NCBI GenBank assembly: GCA_003116975.1
Contig: BGKB01000037.1
Span: 310,001-374,000, forward strand
Direction: 5' to 3'
Length of the DNA: 64,000 nt
Source of the DNA: Aurantiochytrium sp. KH105
Lineage: Eukaryota > Sar > Bigyra > Thraustochytrida > Thraustochytriidae
Positions 20,290 to 29,973 of this stretch are shown here, in pieces (within the stretch, counting starts at the first letter, position 1; each line of letters begins with the position of its first letter). The notes under the pieces were generated by a model. It did not search any database. It was not told the origin of the DNA and was given only the letters and a program-made list of their open reading frames with translations. The position numbers and the translations under genes are program-made.

Positions 20290-22613
20290 TCACATGAACG
20301 CATTGCGGAAAAAGTTGCGGCTTGACGGCGCCTGTTGCTGCTGCGGCGGCGGGCCCTGCTGGTACCCGTTGAAGCTCTGGTGCGAGCTGTAGCGGTGCAT
20401 GGGCGAGCCGGGCGGGCCGCCCTGCGCGAAGCGAGGGTCAGGCCCCATCATGGACATGGACTCGGTGCTTTGGGCGCGGTGCATCATATGGCCCTGGTGC
20501 TGCTGCTGGGGGTGGCCCTGTCCGTAGGCGTCAAAGTTGTGGCCGCCGTACTCCGTGGACGCAAAGCTGCCGCTGCGCGGGTAGCTCGCCACGCGCTGAT
20601 TCGGGTCCTCCTGCATGTACGAGCCGGCGCGCGAGCGCGGATCAAATCCCATGTCGCCGTCCACCTGGCCCGGCAGCGTGCCGGGTGAGACCTGACGCGT
20701 AGAAGCTGCGCTGCGGGGAGCAGCGTCATCTTCCGGACCGTAGGCGCCATATGCCGGACCGTCGGCCGGACCCTGGTAGTAAGGTTCCGCGCCGGGCGAG
20801 TGCTCGCGCTGGTCCTCAATCGTGCGGAAAGAACGTTCGCTCTCGTCGTCAGGGTGCGCCGACGGGGACCTGTGCATGCCCTGGACGTTGTCGTACAGCT
20901 TGCGCTCAATGTCCGCAGAAACGTCAATGTCGCGCCAGTGTGCGGCCGCGTCCTTCCAGTGCGAGACAAGCTCGTAAATGTGATTCTCATCCAGGATGTG
21001 GCGAATGACACCGTCGCAGATCGTCCGCTGGCGCTCCTCGCGCTCGAGGACGTCAACCATGTTCTCCTCTTCAAAGGTGTATCCGAGGACGGGCAAGTAA
21101 TACGGCTTGCGGTGGTAGTGCGTGCGGAAGCGCTGGATGTCCACGCGCTTCTCCGCGGAGACGGAAAGGTTAACAAAGATCACGTGGTAGGTGCCGAGGT
21201 GGTCGCGCTTGAGCATGTTCACGGCCATGTTCACGTCAAAAGCGAATTCCGTAATGATTCCTGTCTGGTTGAGCATGAGGCTAAAGAGGCGCTGCATCTC
21301 AATGCGCGGCTCAATGATGAGCACTGCAGGGCTACGGCGACCAATCGTGCGGCGAATGCGACGCTGCTTGAGCGCGTCCTCCGAAATGTCGCCCATCTTG
21401 ATCTGCTTAGCCGTGAGGTTCGAAGCGTACGGGGACACGGCGTGCTGCGCGGCGTAACGTGAAGTGTACGGCTCCAAAACAACAAAGCGCACATACCACA
21501 CCAAAAAGCCGCACATGTTCTTGGCAAAGAGGTCTCCAACAGCGTCTCCGATTTTATCCGTGGCTTCGTCCACGAGATTGAACACAGGAGGTCCAATGAA
21601 GTAAAGGACCGGAAAGAAAGTCCAGGAAACGAAGAACGTCACCAAGGCGAAAATGATCCAGTTCCATGCACCTTCAGAGTGAGCGACAAAGTGCTTCTTG
21701 CGCATCGCGGCGAGCTTGACCACATCGTACGCGAGCCAGAGCTGCGCAATTCAACATTGTCCGTTTCCACCATATTCTCTGGTTGTTAGTGTCACGTGCT
21801 TTGCTTCGCTCTGTTTCCTCAACACATTCAAGCATACAGGCTTGCCTTCTCCAAGGTTTAAGATGCCAAGTTCACGCCTTCTCCTAGGTCATGAGCTCTA
21901 CGATAAAAAAATCGCGCCCTCTCTTTCGTGAGGAACTTACAGCAATCAGCGTCGCGGCGCCAACAAAGACTCCCTTGAGGGCAGGCTCCGTCTGGGCGGC
22001 GCCGAGCATACCAAAGCAAATCATAAAGATGTCCTTCACCATCATGAAGATCGTCTTTCCCATGTCGAGAAGGTCCGGTACGAAAAGATGCAGAAGAACG
22101 CACATGTTCGAAATGATCACCGGGCAGCACACTGTAGAGCGAAGGTCAGCAACCAAAGGGGACGAAGATCATCGTCGATGAACCCGGTCTGTCAGTCTAT
22201 CTTGTTTTGCCCTATCCATTGGCAAGAACTGCTCGAAAATGAGTCCTTCCAAAAGCAAACTTACTCATCCAAAAAATGTAGCGGCCCAAGGCAAATTCAA
22301 AGTGCTCGTCACTGTTAACGTCCACGCGCACATCAAGGTTCATGTAGCTAGTAGTGACAAAAGTGCTCAGGCAGTAGTACACGCAGGTAACCATCTGGAC
22401 AAAGATGGGCGCCAGGTTGCAGCGCTTCGCTTGCCATTGTGCAGAGTAAAAGAGCAGCAGGAATGCGGAGCACACAAAGACGCAGAGACGCGCGCCAAAG
22501 ACTCCCGACGGCAGCTCGTTCGTCGCGAGAAAGCGCGGCTCCTCAAACATCATGTCAGCGTCGTCAATCATGTTCAGCGAGTCGTCCTGCGCCAGGGACA
22601 TCAGGTCCGCCAT
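20290..22613 (-). CDS. Channelrhodopsin-family microbial rhodopsin with C-terminal pseudo-receiver domain (gene 1)
   Basis: Three exons: 22613-22265, 22131-21941 and 21741-20290 (donors GTAAGT in both introns; acceptors CTACAG and GCGCAG), giving 663 residues. The joins align without gaps to the paralogue at 24886. Seven helices span about 35-265. Helix C reads RYIFWMMCCPVIIS: the Schiff-base counterion position (Asp85 of bacteriorhodopsin) is Phe114, and Cys119 sits at the position of ChR2 Cys128. Asp150 pairs as in the ChR2 'DC gate'. Helix F keeps the W..FP pattern (Trp220, Phe223, Pro224). Helix G is GDLFAKN, with Asp250 and the retinal-binding Lys254. Residues ~318-405 form a receiver-like fold in which the phospho-acceptor is Asn371 and the acidic pair is EP. 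A disordered Gly/Gln/Ser tail follows. Channel function is inferred from homology; anion selectivity would fit labyrinthulean relatives but is not proven. Confidence 0.87.
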
Positions 22614-23618
22614 CGTGTCTATCTGTCCGTCCGTCCGTCCGTCTGTTAAACGGGTGTTGCAGGGTCTAATTTGCAAGAAGTAGTCTCCCTACTTGAGCGA
22701 ACGAAGCTTTGCGCGACTTCGGTTCGCTGCGCTGCGCTGCGCTGCGCTGCGCTATGCCTTGATAGGCCAGGCAAGATGTGCTGTGGCTTGGCTTGGCTTG
22801 GCTTGGCTCGATGTACACTCCTTTCCCCCCGCCCCTTCGGCTTTGCTAGGTTCGATGACCTGTCTTGATTTGACGTTGACCACGGCCGAAACACCCGAGT
22901 CGGCTGTGCACAGCCCGAAAGAGGTTTGCCATCGAGATCCTTCCATCCAACGATTTCCGAGCCATGTGCAGACAGCAAAAGAGAGGATAGCTAAGTTTCG
23001 TCCTTTCAACACTTCCGAGGAAGTAGACAACTGCGTCCGTCCATGGAGTCTTACATCCCTTGAAATCCATCAACTGACACTTTATAGCTCGCATACCTCC
23101 GCGGTGGAAGTCCACAACGCCGTGCGCGTCACGAACAGTCGCGCAGCTGCCCTGCATGCGGGGTGCTGGTGAACGGATATGATCCGTTTGCGGTTGATCA
23201 CTGTGAAATGAGGAGGGCCCCACGCGGAAAAACCTATCCGTTGACCGGAACTTGGTGCCACTGTGACCGCGTCCTGGCGCCTTTGTATTCAGGGAAGCAC
23301 CGCAAGTCCTCGCCACTGTGGACGCTGCTAAAGCGACTCGTTCGAAATCTATGCTCAAAGCGGCCTCGCCGAGCGGTTGAAAGCAACGTACACCACGTCT
23401 GTCATTGCTCAAAGGAAAAGGAATCAATCGTGGATGATTCGCGACCTATCGCGCTGAGCCGGCTCAACGCGTTGGATAGGCAACGCGCACAATGTCCGTT
23501 TTTTCTCGTGCGTAAAAGTGATCACCGTTGCGGGCCAGCCTTGCGGTTTAATTTTTTCCCCAATGAAAACTTATTTTGCCTTCGCCTTGCGTCTCCGCGT
23601 AGGCTCATCTTCGGTCAG

Positions 23619-23682
<64 letters not shown>

Positions 23683-24885
23683 TTTCGGGGGCGCGCGGCG
23701 TGGCCAGCCCTGCGCCGTGCGACACGTCAAGGCAAGAAAGAGAGCGGCATAACCAGCGCCGAATGTCAACGGATTGTCGCCAATTGTCTCCGTTTGAGGG
23801 CAACCTATATCCTCTTCCCCCCTTCGTCTGATACGAATCAGCTAGTATCAAGCCAGGCGGACTGTGTTTGCTTGATCCTGTGCGCACGCTGGCTGGCAAG
23901 CGGTGCTTCTTGAAGCGTCCATCCGAACTTCGACTCCAGGATCTTGTGTGGCCGAACGAAGGCCGTCTGAGTAAGAGGCTGCCCGGACGAGAGGCACGTG
24001 AAATCCGGTTTCGTGCCCGATTGGTCGGCCAGGCAGTCGCGCTCTTGTGCGCGCCAAACACTGATAGTGACACAGTGCCACCTGTTCAGAAAGAAATGAG
24101 GTTTTTTCTTTTTATTGCAATTCAACCTGAGCAAAGCTCAGGCGTGTCTTCAAGATGCCTGCCTTTCAACGGCACGCGGTCTGGCAAACAGACAGACGAG
24201 CGGACGCTCGATCAGAGTGTGACGCGGCCGTCGTGAGCCTGGTCGAAAATGGGTACGTTGCGATATGTCCGCTGAGCCGATGTAGTGCCATGTCATGCTC
24301 CACATGCTTCAAGGTCTTTTGATGAACGGGACCTGTACACAGCGATACACAAGTCACCGCAACGGTGTCCGTTGAGCGATCCGGTGAGGGCAGGTGTGTC
24401 GCCGAGCCGACACCTTGACGGTGACGCTCTGTACGCTGCGAGAACAAGAGAAAGAAGCAGGAGAAGAAGAAGAAGAAGAAGGCGATATAGGAAGCGTGAT
24501 ACGGAGCAAACGCTTCCAGTGCGGAAAACGGCTTCGACTCGAGTCGCGCGTCAGGTGCGTCCAAAACCCTTAACGAGCCCTCGAGCGTGGCGGGTTGATC
24601 GAGCTTCGGGCTGAAGGCTGGCTGCCATCTTCGCGCCTTCCTTCATCCAGCTTGTTGGAGACCGACCGACGGACAGTATCAGCTGGCTCATCGATAGATC
24701 AAATTGTTTGGAAGACCAGGACGACGACGACGGCAACGACAACAACGACAACGTACTCTTCATCAACAAATCTTCCCTCGCGAGGGGTTCGGAGACCGAT
24801 ATCGTTAGAAAGACAGCACGAGCAAGGCTGAAATAAGAAGGATAAGAAGAAAACCAAGAAAGAAGGCCTTGACGAGCAAGGCAGA
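22614..24885. other. 2.3 kb divergent intergenic region between the two rhodopsin genes
   Basis: The two rhodopsin genes point away from each other, so this segment should hold both promoters. It carries short (gctgc) and (ttggc) repeats near 22728-22810, a long (TC) tract at 23622-23673 and a purine-rich stretch around 24445-24485. Overlapping frames on both strands give no recognisable product, and I see no RNA gene. Confidence 0.55.
23622..23673. repeat. (TC)n dinucleotide tract of about 26 units
   Basis: This is an uninterrupted TC run between the divergent rhodopsin genes, about 1.0 kb from gene 1 and 1.2 kb from gene 2. It ends in a short (ac) run. Confidence 0.95.
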
Positions 24886-26826
24886 ATGAGCTACAACGAG
24901 TCGGTGTGGCGCGAAGACTTCGCACAGGTTCTTCTTGCTCGGCCCAAAGGCTCTGGCGTGGTCTCGCAGGGCGTCGCAGGTGCTCGTTTGTGCGTGTTTT
25001 CGTGCAGTATCGCACTTCTATGCTTCTATGCCTTTCAGTGGAAAATCGGACGTTGCAATCTGCATCCCATCTACGTGCAGTTTGTCACCTTTTGCGTGTA
25101 TATTCTCTCATGCTTTGGAACCACGGACTTTCTCTACATTCCCGTCGTTGACCATGCCGGCGTGACCTTTGATCTCGCCATTGGTCGCTACCTCTTCTGG
25201 ATGATGACCTGCCCGGTGATCATCTCCAACGTAAACATTCTTCTCAATATTATGACGCCCGATGACATTGAGCTGCCCCAGGTGACATTTATGATGGTCA
25301 AGGACATTGTCATGATTGCCTTTGGTGTGCTGGCAGCCATGCAGCAGAACATCACGCTCAAGTGGATCTTCAACCTTGCGTCGTACTTTGTGTGCTTCTG
25401 GCTGGTGGCGGATCTCATCGTCCTCATGAACGAGAAGAAAAAGTTCTTTATGGTGTACGAGCGCTGCTGGGAGTGGATCTTCGCCGTCATGATTTACTTC
25501 TTTTGCGCGCAAAGTCTTTTCATCTTCCTCTACGCGGTTGGCCCGCCCTGCTTCAACATCATGGGACCGGACGGCGACCGCATTGGTCACTCGGTCGGTG
25601 ATCTCTTTGCCAAGAATCTTTTTGGCTTTTTCGCCTGGTACGTGCGCTTCGTTGTCCTTGACCCGCATGTGAAGCGCATCCGCGGCGCGCGCGCGGTGTC
25701 GCCGTACGCCATGCGCCCCGCGGCTGCCACCGATCAGAACTCGAACAGGGTCTCCTTCCTCGGCCGCAAGACCAACACGAAGAAGACCACGGCCGGCCCC
25801 CGGCCCCCGCGTCTGCTCATCGTGGAGCCTAAGATCGAGCTCCAGCGCCTTTTCATGTTCATCCTGCGCGACGCTGGCATCGAGGGCGAGATCGCCTTCG
25901 ACCTTGAGTCTGCGACCAAGATCATCCGCCGCGATTCGCTCACGCACTACGACGCCATTCTGCTCAACCTAACGGTGGCCTTTGAGCAGCGCATCGCCAC
26001 GCAAAAGTTCCGCATGCAGTTCCGCCGTAAGCCCTTCTACCTTCCCCTGCTCGGCTACTGCTTCGACGACAACTACGCCCCGCTCGCGGAGCGCGAGGAG
26101 GTCGAGCGCAACCTTTCGGACGGCTTCGTGCGCCACGTGCTCGACGAGGCCCATCTCTTCGATGTGGTGTCACACTGGCGCGAGGCCTCGGGCCACTGGC
26201 GCGAGATCGACGACTCTGCGGACATGGAGCGCCGCCTGCACCAGCACGTGCAGGGCGTGCACATGTCGCCCATCGAGGACCACGGTGACATCGGCAGCAT
26301 GAGTCTCGTGGACACCAAGTACAGGGCCGCCGACGAGCAGCCGCACACCACCAACAGCGGCAACTCGAACAACTCCCGGGAGCGTGAGCCGCGCACCGCC
26401 CTGATGGTGGAGTCGCCGACGAGCCCCGGCAGCCCCTCGGACACGCGCTCGGTCTCGGGCCAGGCGCCGCAGCAGCAAAAGTCGGGCGGCGCGCGCATCT
26501 CGCTGCGCCGCAAGAGCTCCTTCGAGACCATGAACGACAACCTGCGCCACCAGCTCAAGGTCGAGGAGGAGCAGGTCGCGCGACTCAAGCAGCAGGGCCA
26601 GGACCGCCAGCAGGTGCAGTCCCCGGTCACCGCCGGCGACGACTACCAGCAGCAGTCTTCGGGCCGCGGCTACTACGAGCCGCCCTCCAGCATCGACTCG
26701 CAGGCCGAGCCGCCCTCAGGCCGCAGCGCCACCAACTCTGCCGCCGGCAAGGACGACGACCTCGCCGACGACGAGCTCGGCCCCAAGCGCCGCACCAGCC
26801 TCATCGTCAAGGGCTCCATGATGTGA
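24886..26826 (+). CDS. Channelrhodopsin-family microbial rhodopsin with C-terminal pseudo-receiver domain (gene 2, intronless)
   Basis: The frame is 646 codons without introns. Helix A carries FYAFQWK, as in algal channelrhodopsins (FYAYQ.WK). Helix B has lost the acidic row seen in ChR2 (the Glu90 position is Ser). Helix C reads RYLFWMMTCPVIIS: the counterion position is Phe104 and Cys109 equals ChR2 Cys128. Asp140 completes the DC pair. In helix F the nearly invariant Trp and Pro of the retinal pocket are Gln209 and Ile213, unlike gene 1. Helix G is GDLFAKN, with Asp239 and retinal-binding Lys243. A receiver-like domain (about 308-395) has EP for the acidic pair and Asn361 at the phospho-acceptor. 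The tail is Gln/Ser-rich with RRKSS and KRRTS sites that suit basophilic kinases. It resembles red-shifted anion channelrhodopsins known from labyrinthuleans; selectivity and colour are inference. Confidence 0.9.
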   Translation: MSYNESVWREDFAQVLLARPKGSGVVSQGVAGARLCVFSCSIALLCFYAFQWKIGRCNLHPIYVQFVTFCVYILSCFGTTDFLYIPVVDHAGVTFDLAIGRYLFWMMTCPVIISNVNILLNIMTPDDIELPQVTFMMVKDIVMIAFGVLAAMQQNITLKWIFNLASYFVCFWLVADLIVLMNEKKKFFMVYERCWEWIFAVMIYFFCAQSLFIFLYAVGPPCFNIMGPDGDRIGHSVGDLFAKNLFGFFAWYVRFVVLDPHVKRIRGARAVSPYAMRPAAATDQNSNRVSFLGRKTNTKKTTAGPRPPRLLIVEPKIELQRLFMFILRDAGIEGEIAFDLESATKIIRRDSLTHYDAILLNLTVAFEQRIATQKFRMQFRRKPFYLPLLGYCFDDNYAPLAEREEVERNLSDGFVRHVLDEAHLFDVVSHWREASGHWREIDDSADMERRLHQHVQGVHMSPIEDHGDIGSMSLVDTKYRAADEQPHTTNSGNSNNSREREPRTALMVESPTSPGSPSDTRSVSGQAPQQQKSGGARISLRRKSSFETMNDNLRHQLKVEEEQVARLKQQGQDRQQVQSPVTAGDDYQQQSSGRGYYEPPSSIDSQAEPPSGRSATNSAAGKDDDLADDELGPKRRTSLIVKGSMM

Positions 26827-26926
26827 TGCGATGCGCTTCGTTCTGCTCCCGAGGAGACACGAGAGATGGATGTCATCAAACAACCGACCCCGTAGCGAGC
26901 GAGCGTGGTATAATAACAATAATAAT

Positions 26927-26932
26927 AATAAA
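26927..26932 (+). terminator. Putative polyadenylation signal AATAAA of rhodopsin gene 2
   Basis: AATAAA ends an (aat)n run about 100 bases after the stop codon of rhodopsin gene 2. The position fits a 3' end signal, but no transcript confirms it. Confidence 0.4.
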
Positions 26933-27601
26933 CAAAATAGGCTTTCAATCGATCGATCTCGATCGTTCCAGCGTCACCGCTGATCAGTGTCACGGCGGCC
27001 CCGTAGTTGCAGTCAATGGGTCATCAAGGCTCGCTCGCTTGCTTGCATGCAAGTACCACCTGGCCGCCGCCTGGTGGTTGGTTGGACGGTTGGTTGATGG
27101 GTCGGCGGTCACGAGGCTGGAGGCCTTATAAACGAGCAGCGACAAGGTCCACAAAGTAAGGCGGACAGTAGGTATAGTAGGATCGATCGACCGCCTACTT
27201 TCTTGCCGCGGGCCGCGGCGCTACCGCCCGTGCATAGGCAAGAAGTAGTGAAACCTTGAAAAGCAATGGAGAGGGTGATGATGGCGTGCGCGCACCGATA
27301 AAGCATTGTGTAGGAGCCCGCCATCGCGTTGTAGGAGAAAGGGGGTGTGCGCTGGCTGTGGATGCCCAATTGCGTAGCACCGTCCTAGGCTAGCCCACTT
27401 TGGCCTACTTGCGCTACCTTCCCTCGTAAAAGTTTCCCTCTCTCGCGCTGGCTTGTGACGCTCGCTCGACGTCCAATTCGAACACGCCAGCTAGGGAGCA
27501 AGGGAGCCATCAAACACGATTGAAGGCAGGTAAGCCAAGCAGACAAGCGAGCAAGCAAGCAAGCAAGCAAGCGTAGCAGAGGCAGCAGGCGAGCAAAGAC
27601 C
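26933..27601. other. Intergenic region
   Basis: About 670 bp between rhodopsin gene 2 and the next CASP-like gene. It contains a TTATAAA at about 27125, too far from the ATG to call with confidence, and an (agca)n run at 27548-27572 just before the gene. No gene is seen. Confidence 0.45.
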
Positions 27602-28153
27602 ATGATGGCAAGCATGTCTTCCCTGTTCCATCCTTCGACGGCCGCGGAGGTGACCAAGGTAATCAAGGTCCTTACCGTTCTTAGAGCTATCCAGGCCGTG
27701 CTCGCGGCTGTCGCATTGGGTCTGGCTGCCGGTGACTCCTTATACACTGGTAGCAATGTGATTTCTTGGTCCATCGCCGCCGCCGTTCTCGGTCTGCTCT
27801 TCGCACTCTTTTCTGGAATCCTGGGCGTCCTCATTTTCATGCAGGTTACTCAGAATGACACTGTTGTTGCAAGTTTCGCTCTCTCCGGCATGCCTGGTGA
27901 CCTCATCCTCTCGTACGCCGCCATCTCAGGGTTCTCCTGCGTTGCCACTCTGTCAACGAACTGCACGTCGTACTCCAGCGTGTACTTTACCTCTTCTTGT
28001 GGAAACATTAGCGCTGCGGCCGCCTTTTACTTTTTCCTCTTCGTCTCCTACTTTGTGGCGCTGCCCTTCTCCCGCGCGATTTACCAAAACAAGGAGCTCT
28101 TGTCCACCGGGGCGCCCAAGGCGCAGAGCAGCCCGGCCGAGGTCCAGGCCTAA
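27602..28153 (+). CDS. Small CASP-like/MARVEL-type four-helix membrane protein
   Basis: The protein is 183 residues, almost all membrane. Helix 1 has LRAIQAVLA (Arg and Gln within the segment). Helix 3 has GDLILSYAAISG, with the membrane Asp typical of CASP-like proteins. The extracellular loop between helices 3 and 4 has three Cys. The tail ends FSRAIYQNKELL and a short Pro/Ser stretch. It is a paralogue of the gene at 29410, which ends in the same YSRAIFLNKELL phrase. The role is unknown; a membrane scaffold function is inferred from the family. It follows rhodopsin gene 2 on the same strand. Confidence 0.75.
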   Translation: MMASMSSLFHPSTAAEVTKVIKVLTVLRAIQAVLAAVALGLAAGDSLYTGSNVISWSIAAAVLGLLFALFSGILGVLIFMQVTQNDTVVASFALSGMPGDLILSYAAISGFSCVATLSTNCTSYSSVYFTSSCGNISAAAAFYFFLFVSYFVALPFSRAIYQNKELLSTGAPKAQSSPAEVQA

Positions 28154-29409
28154 ATCTGAGTACATGCTCCCAAATTCTGAACAAATTGTGGTCCCATGCC
28201 CCATTCGTGGGAAGAGTGGAGAGAAAGAGAAAGAGAGATGGAGAAAGAAAGAACACGACGCAAGTAATCGTCAGGTATCCTCTTGCACTCGTCACTCTCT
28301 CACCTGGACCTGTCGTTACGCGTTGTCTAAAAATCTTCAATAACATTCAACAACATTACTCCGACTTTATTTTCAGGGCAGAGATTGCTATCACATGTGA
28401 AGCTAACTCTTTTGTGCAATTGTTCTGGCCTCGCGCATCATGCTTGCGTGTTTTCTTCACACAGACCCAGATCCTTGAGGCGGTTCACGTGTATGCCCTT
28501 TCACCTCTGACATCTCATTTCCGAATCTTTTTGGCAACTTGAACATCTGGGCCTTTGCGGTTCTGCTGGCTGGGCTCCGGTGCAGTGCCGCGAGGACAGA
28601 GCAATTCGCGGCTGGTCGATCGATCGATCGATCGATCGAGCAACCAAGCTTGAATCTTTGAGCAATTTACACGGGTACCCGCGGCGGGTACGGCGAGTAC
28701 GGATGTTGGCCCGTGGACTGACAGAGCCCTTTTATCGCGCCGCGGCGATTTCTTGATTCAAAACTTCCCTCGCTGGCGTCGGGACGGCTTTCGAGTGAAT
28801 TATGTCAAGGCGCAGTACATCGCACGTAAATTCAAGATGGTTGGGATCTCGCCTTCGGGTTATCACGGTTCACTTTGCCCGACCACGATTCTATGTTTGC
28901 CGCATCCGAGGCCTCGCGGCGGATTTCAAGAGTTCGACGTGCGCTGCCGCTACTTGAAGGTAAAGCAGTTCTCCTTTTGCTGGCTTTTCCGCAGCATCTC
29001 GAGACAAGTTCTCCGCCGGGCAGTGGTATCCTACAGTGTCGTTGCGCGCACACCGCGAATATGCATGGCTCATAATAAAGCAGGTGGGAGTGGGGACGGG
29101 TACTGGGTACCCCCCACCCGGCTCTCCCGCACCGCGGACGAGAACGGGTTACTCTCCCGAAGGAGAACTGGTCGCATGGGCCAGTACCTCCTCCAGCGTG
29201 CCGAGACGCGCGGCGCGTTGACCGCCAGTTTCCCCCTTTTTTCTGTTCGTTTAGTTTCGTCCATAGCCGCGCCGCATCCGGAGCGCAACCACTAAACCGC
29301 AAGCAAGGCAAAACCAAACTATCGCAAGGCAACACATATACAGCAGCAGACATCATTCGCACAAAGCGCGAAGAAGAGGAGGACAAACCTAAAGTATCAG
29401 AGCAAGACA
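28154..29409. other. Intergenic region between the two small CASP-like genes
   Basis: This 1.26 kb stretch has no supported gene. It contains a (cgat)n tract at 28616-28640, and a GC-rich part at 29090-29160 with short inverted repeats (gggtac/gtaccc). The last ~70 bases are A-rich and probably 5' UTR of the next gene. Confidence 0.5.
28616..28640. repeat. (cgat)n tetranucleotide tract
   Basis: About six perfect copies of cgat. Because this unit is self-complementary as GATC/ATCG, the tract is also palindromic. Confidence 0.9.
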
Positions 29410-29973
29410 ATGGAAAATGTGCAGGCACTGCAAGCTCTGAAAGAACCAAAGAATGCCGACGAGATGAAGAAGCTCTTCAAACTTTTTCTCGGCTTCAGAT
29501 TTGTCCAAGCCCTCCTCGCAGGTCTTTCTTCGGGACTTGTTGCGGCTAATTTGGTCAACATGTCAATCTTTAGCGCAGTGTATTGGGCTCTTGCCACCGC
29601 GCTCGCTGCCTTTTTCTTTACAATCGGAAACGGAATTCTCGGAGCTCTGCTTTTCTTTCGCTGCGTCAAAGGCGAGACGGCGTCCAAGCTCTTCTACATG
29701 CCTCTTTGGATCATCGACCTCTTCTTTTCGTACAATTTCATCTCGTCTTTCGCCGTTCTTCTCACGATTTCAACCTTTTGCAGCGCTTTCTCGTCGGAAG
29801 GATACACCGACTCTGCATGCCAGGCCGTAGACGGTGGGGCTGCCGTTCTCTTCATTGCATTCGCTTTGTTCTTCGTCTCGCATCCCTACTCGCGTGCGAT
29901 CTTCCTGAACAAGGAGCTTTTGGCGTCTTCAGACAAGGTGCAGCATGGTGCTGCCGCAGTTGAGCCCGTGTAA
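29410..29973 (+). CDS. Small CASP-like/MARVEL-type four-helix membrane protein (paralogue)
   Basis: The protein is 187 residues with four membrane helices. Helix 1 carries FRFVQALLAG, helix 3 carries WIIDLFFSYNFIS with the membrane Asp, and the 3-4 loop has two to three Cys. The end, YSRAIFLNKELLASS, matches the gene at 27602, so the two are tandem duplicates that have diverged strongly elsewhere. The family suggests membrane organisation rather than catalysis. No intron is apparent. Confidence 0.75.
   Translation: MENVQALQALKEPKNADEMKKLFKLFLGFRFVQALLAGLSSGLVAANLVNMSIFSAVYWALATALAAFFFTIGNGILGALLFFRCVKGETASKLFYMPLWIIDLFFSYNFISSFAVLLTISTFCSAFSSEGYTDSACQAVDGGAAVLFIAFALFFVSHPYSRAIFLNKELLASSDKVQHGAAAVEPV

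Noticed and set aside
22846-23831. Open frames between the two rhodopsin genes
   Set aside because: No family resemblance, no supporting splice structure, and part of one frame is the TC tract itself.
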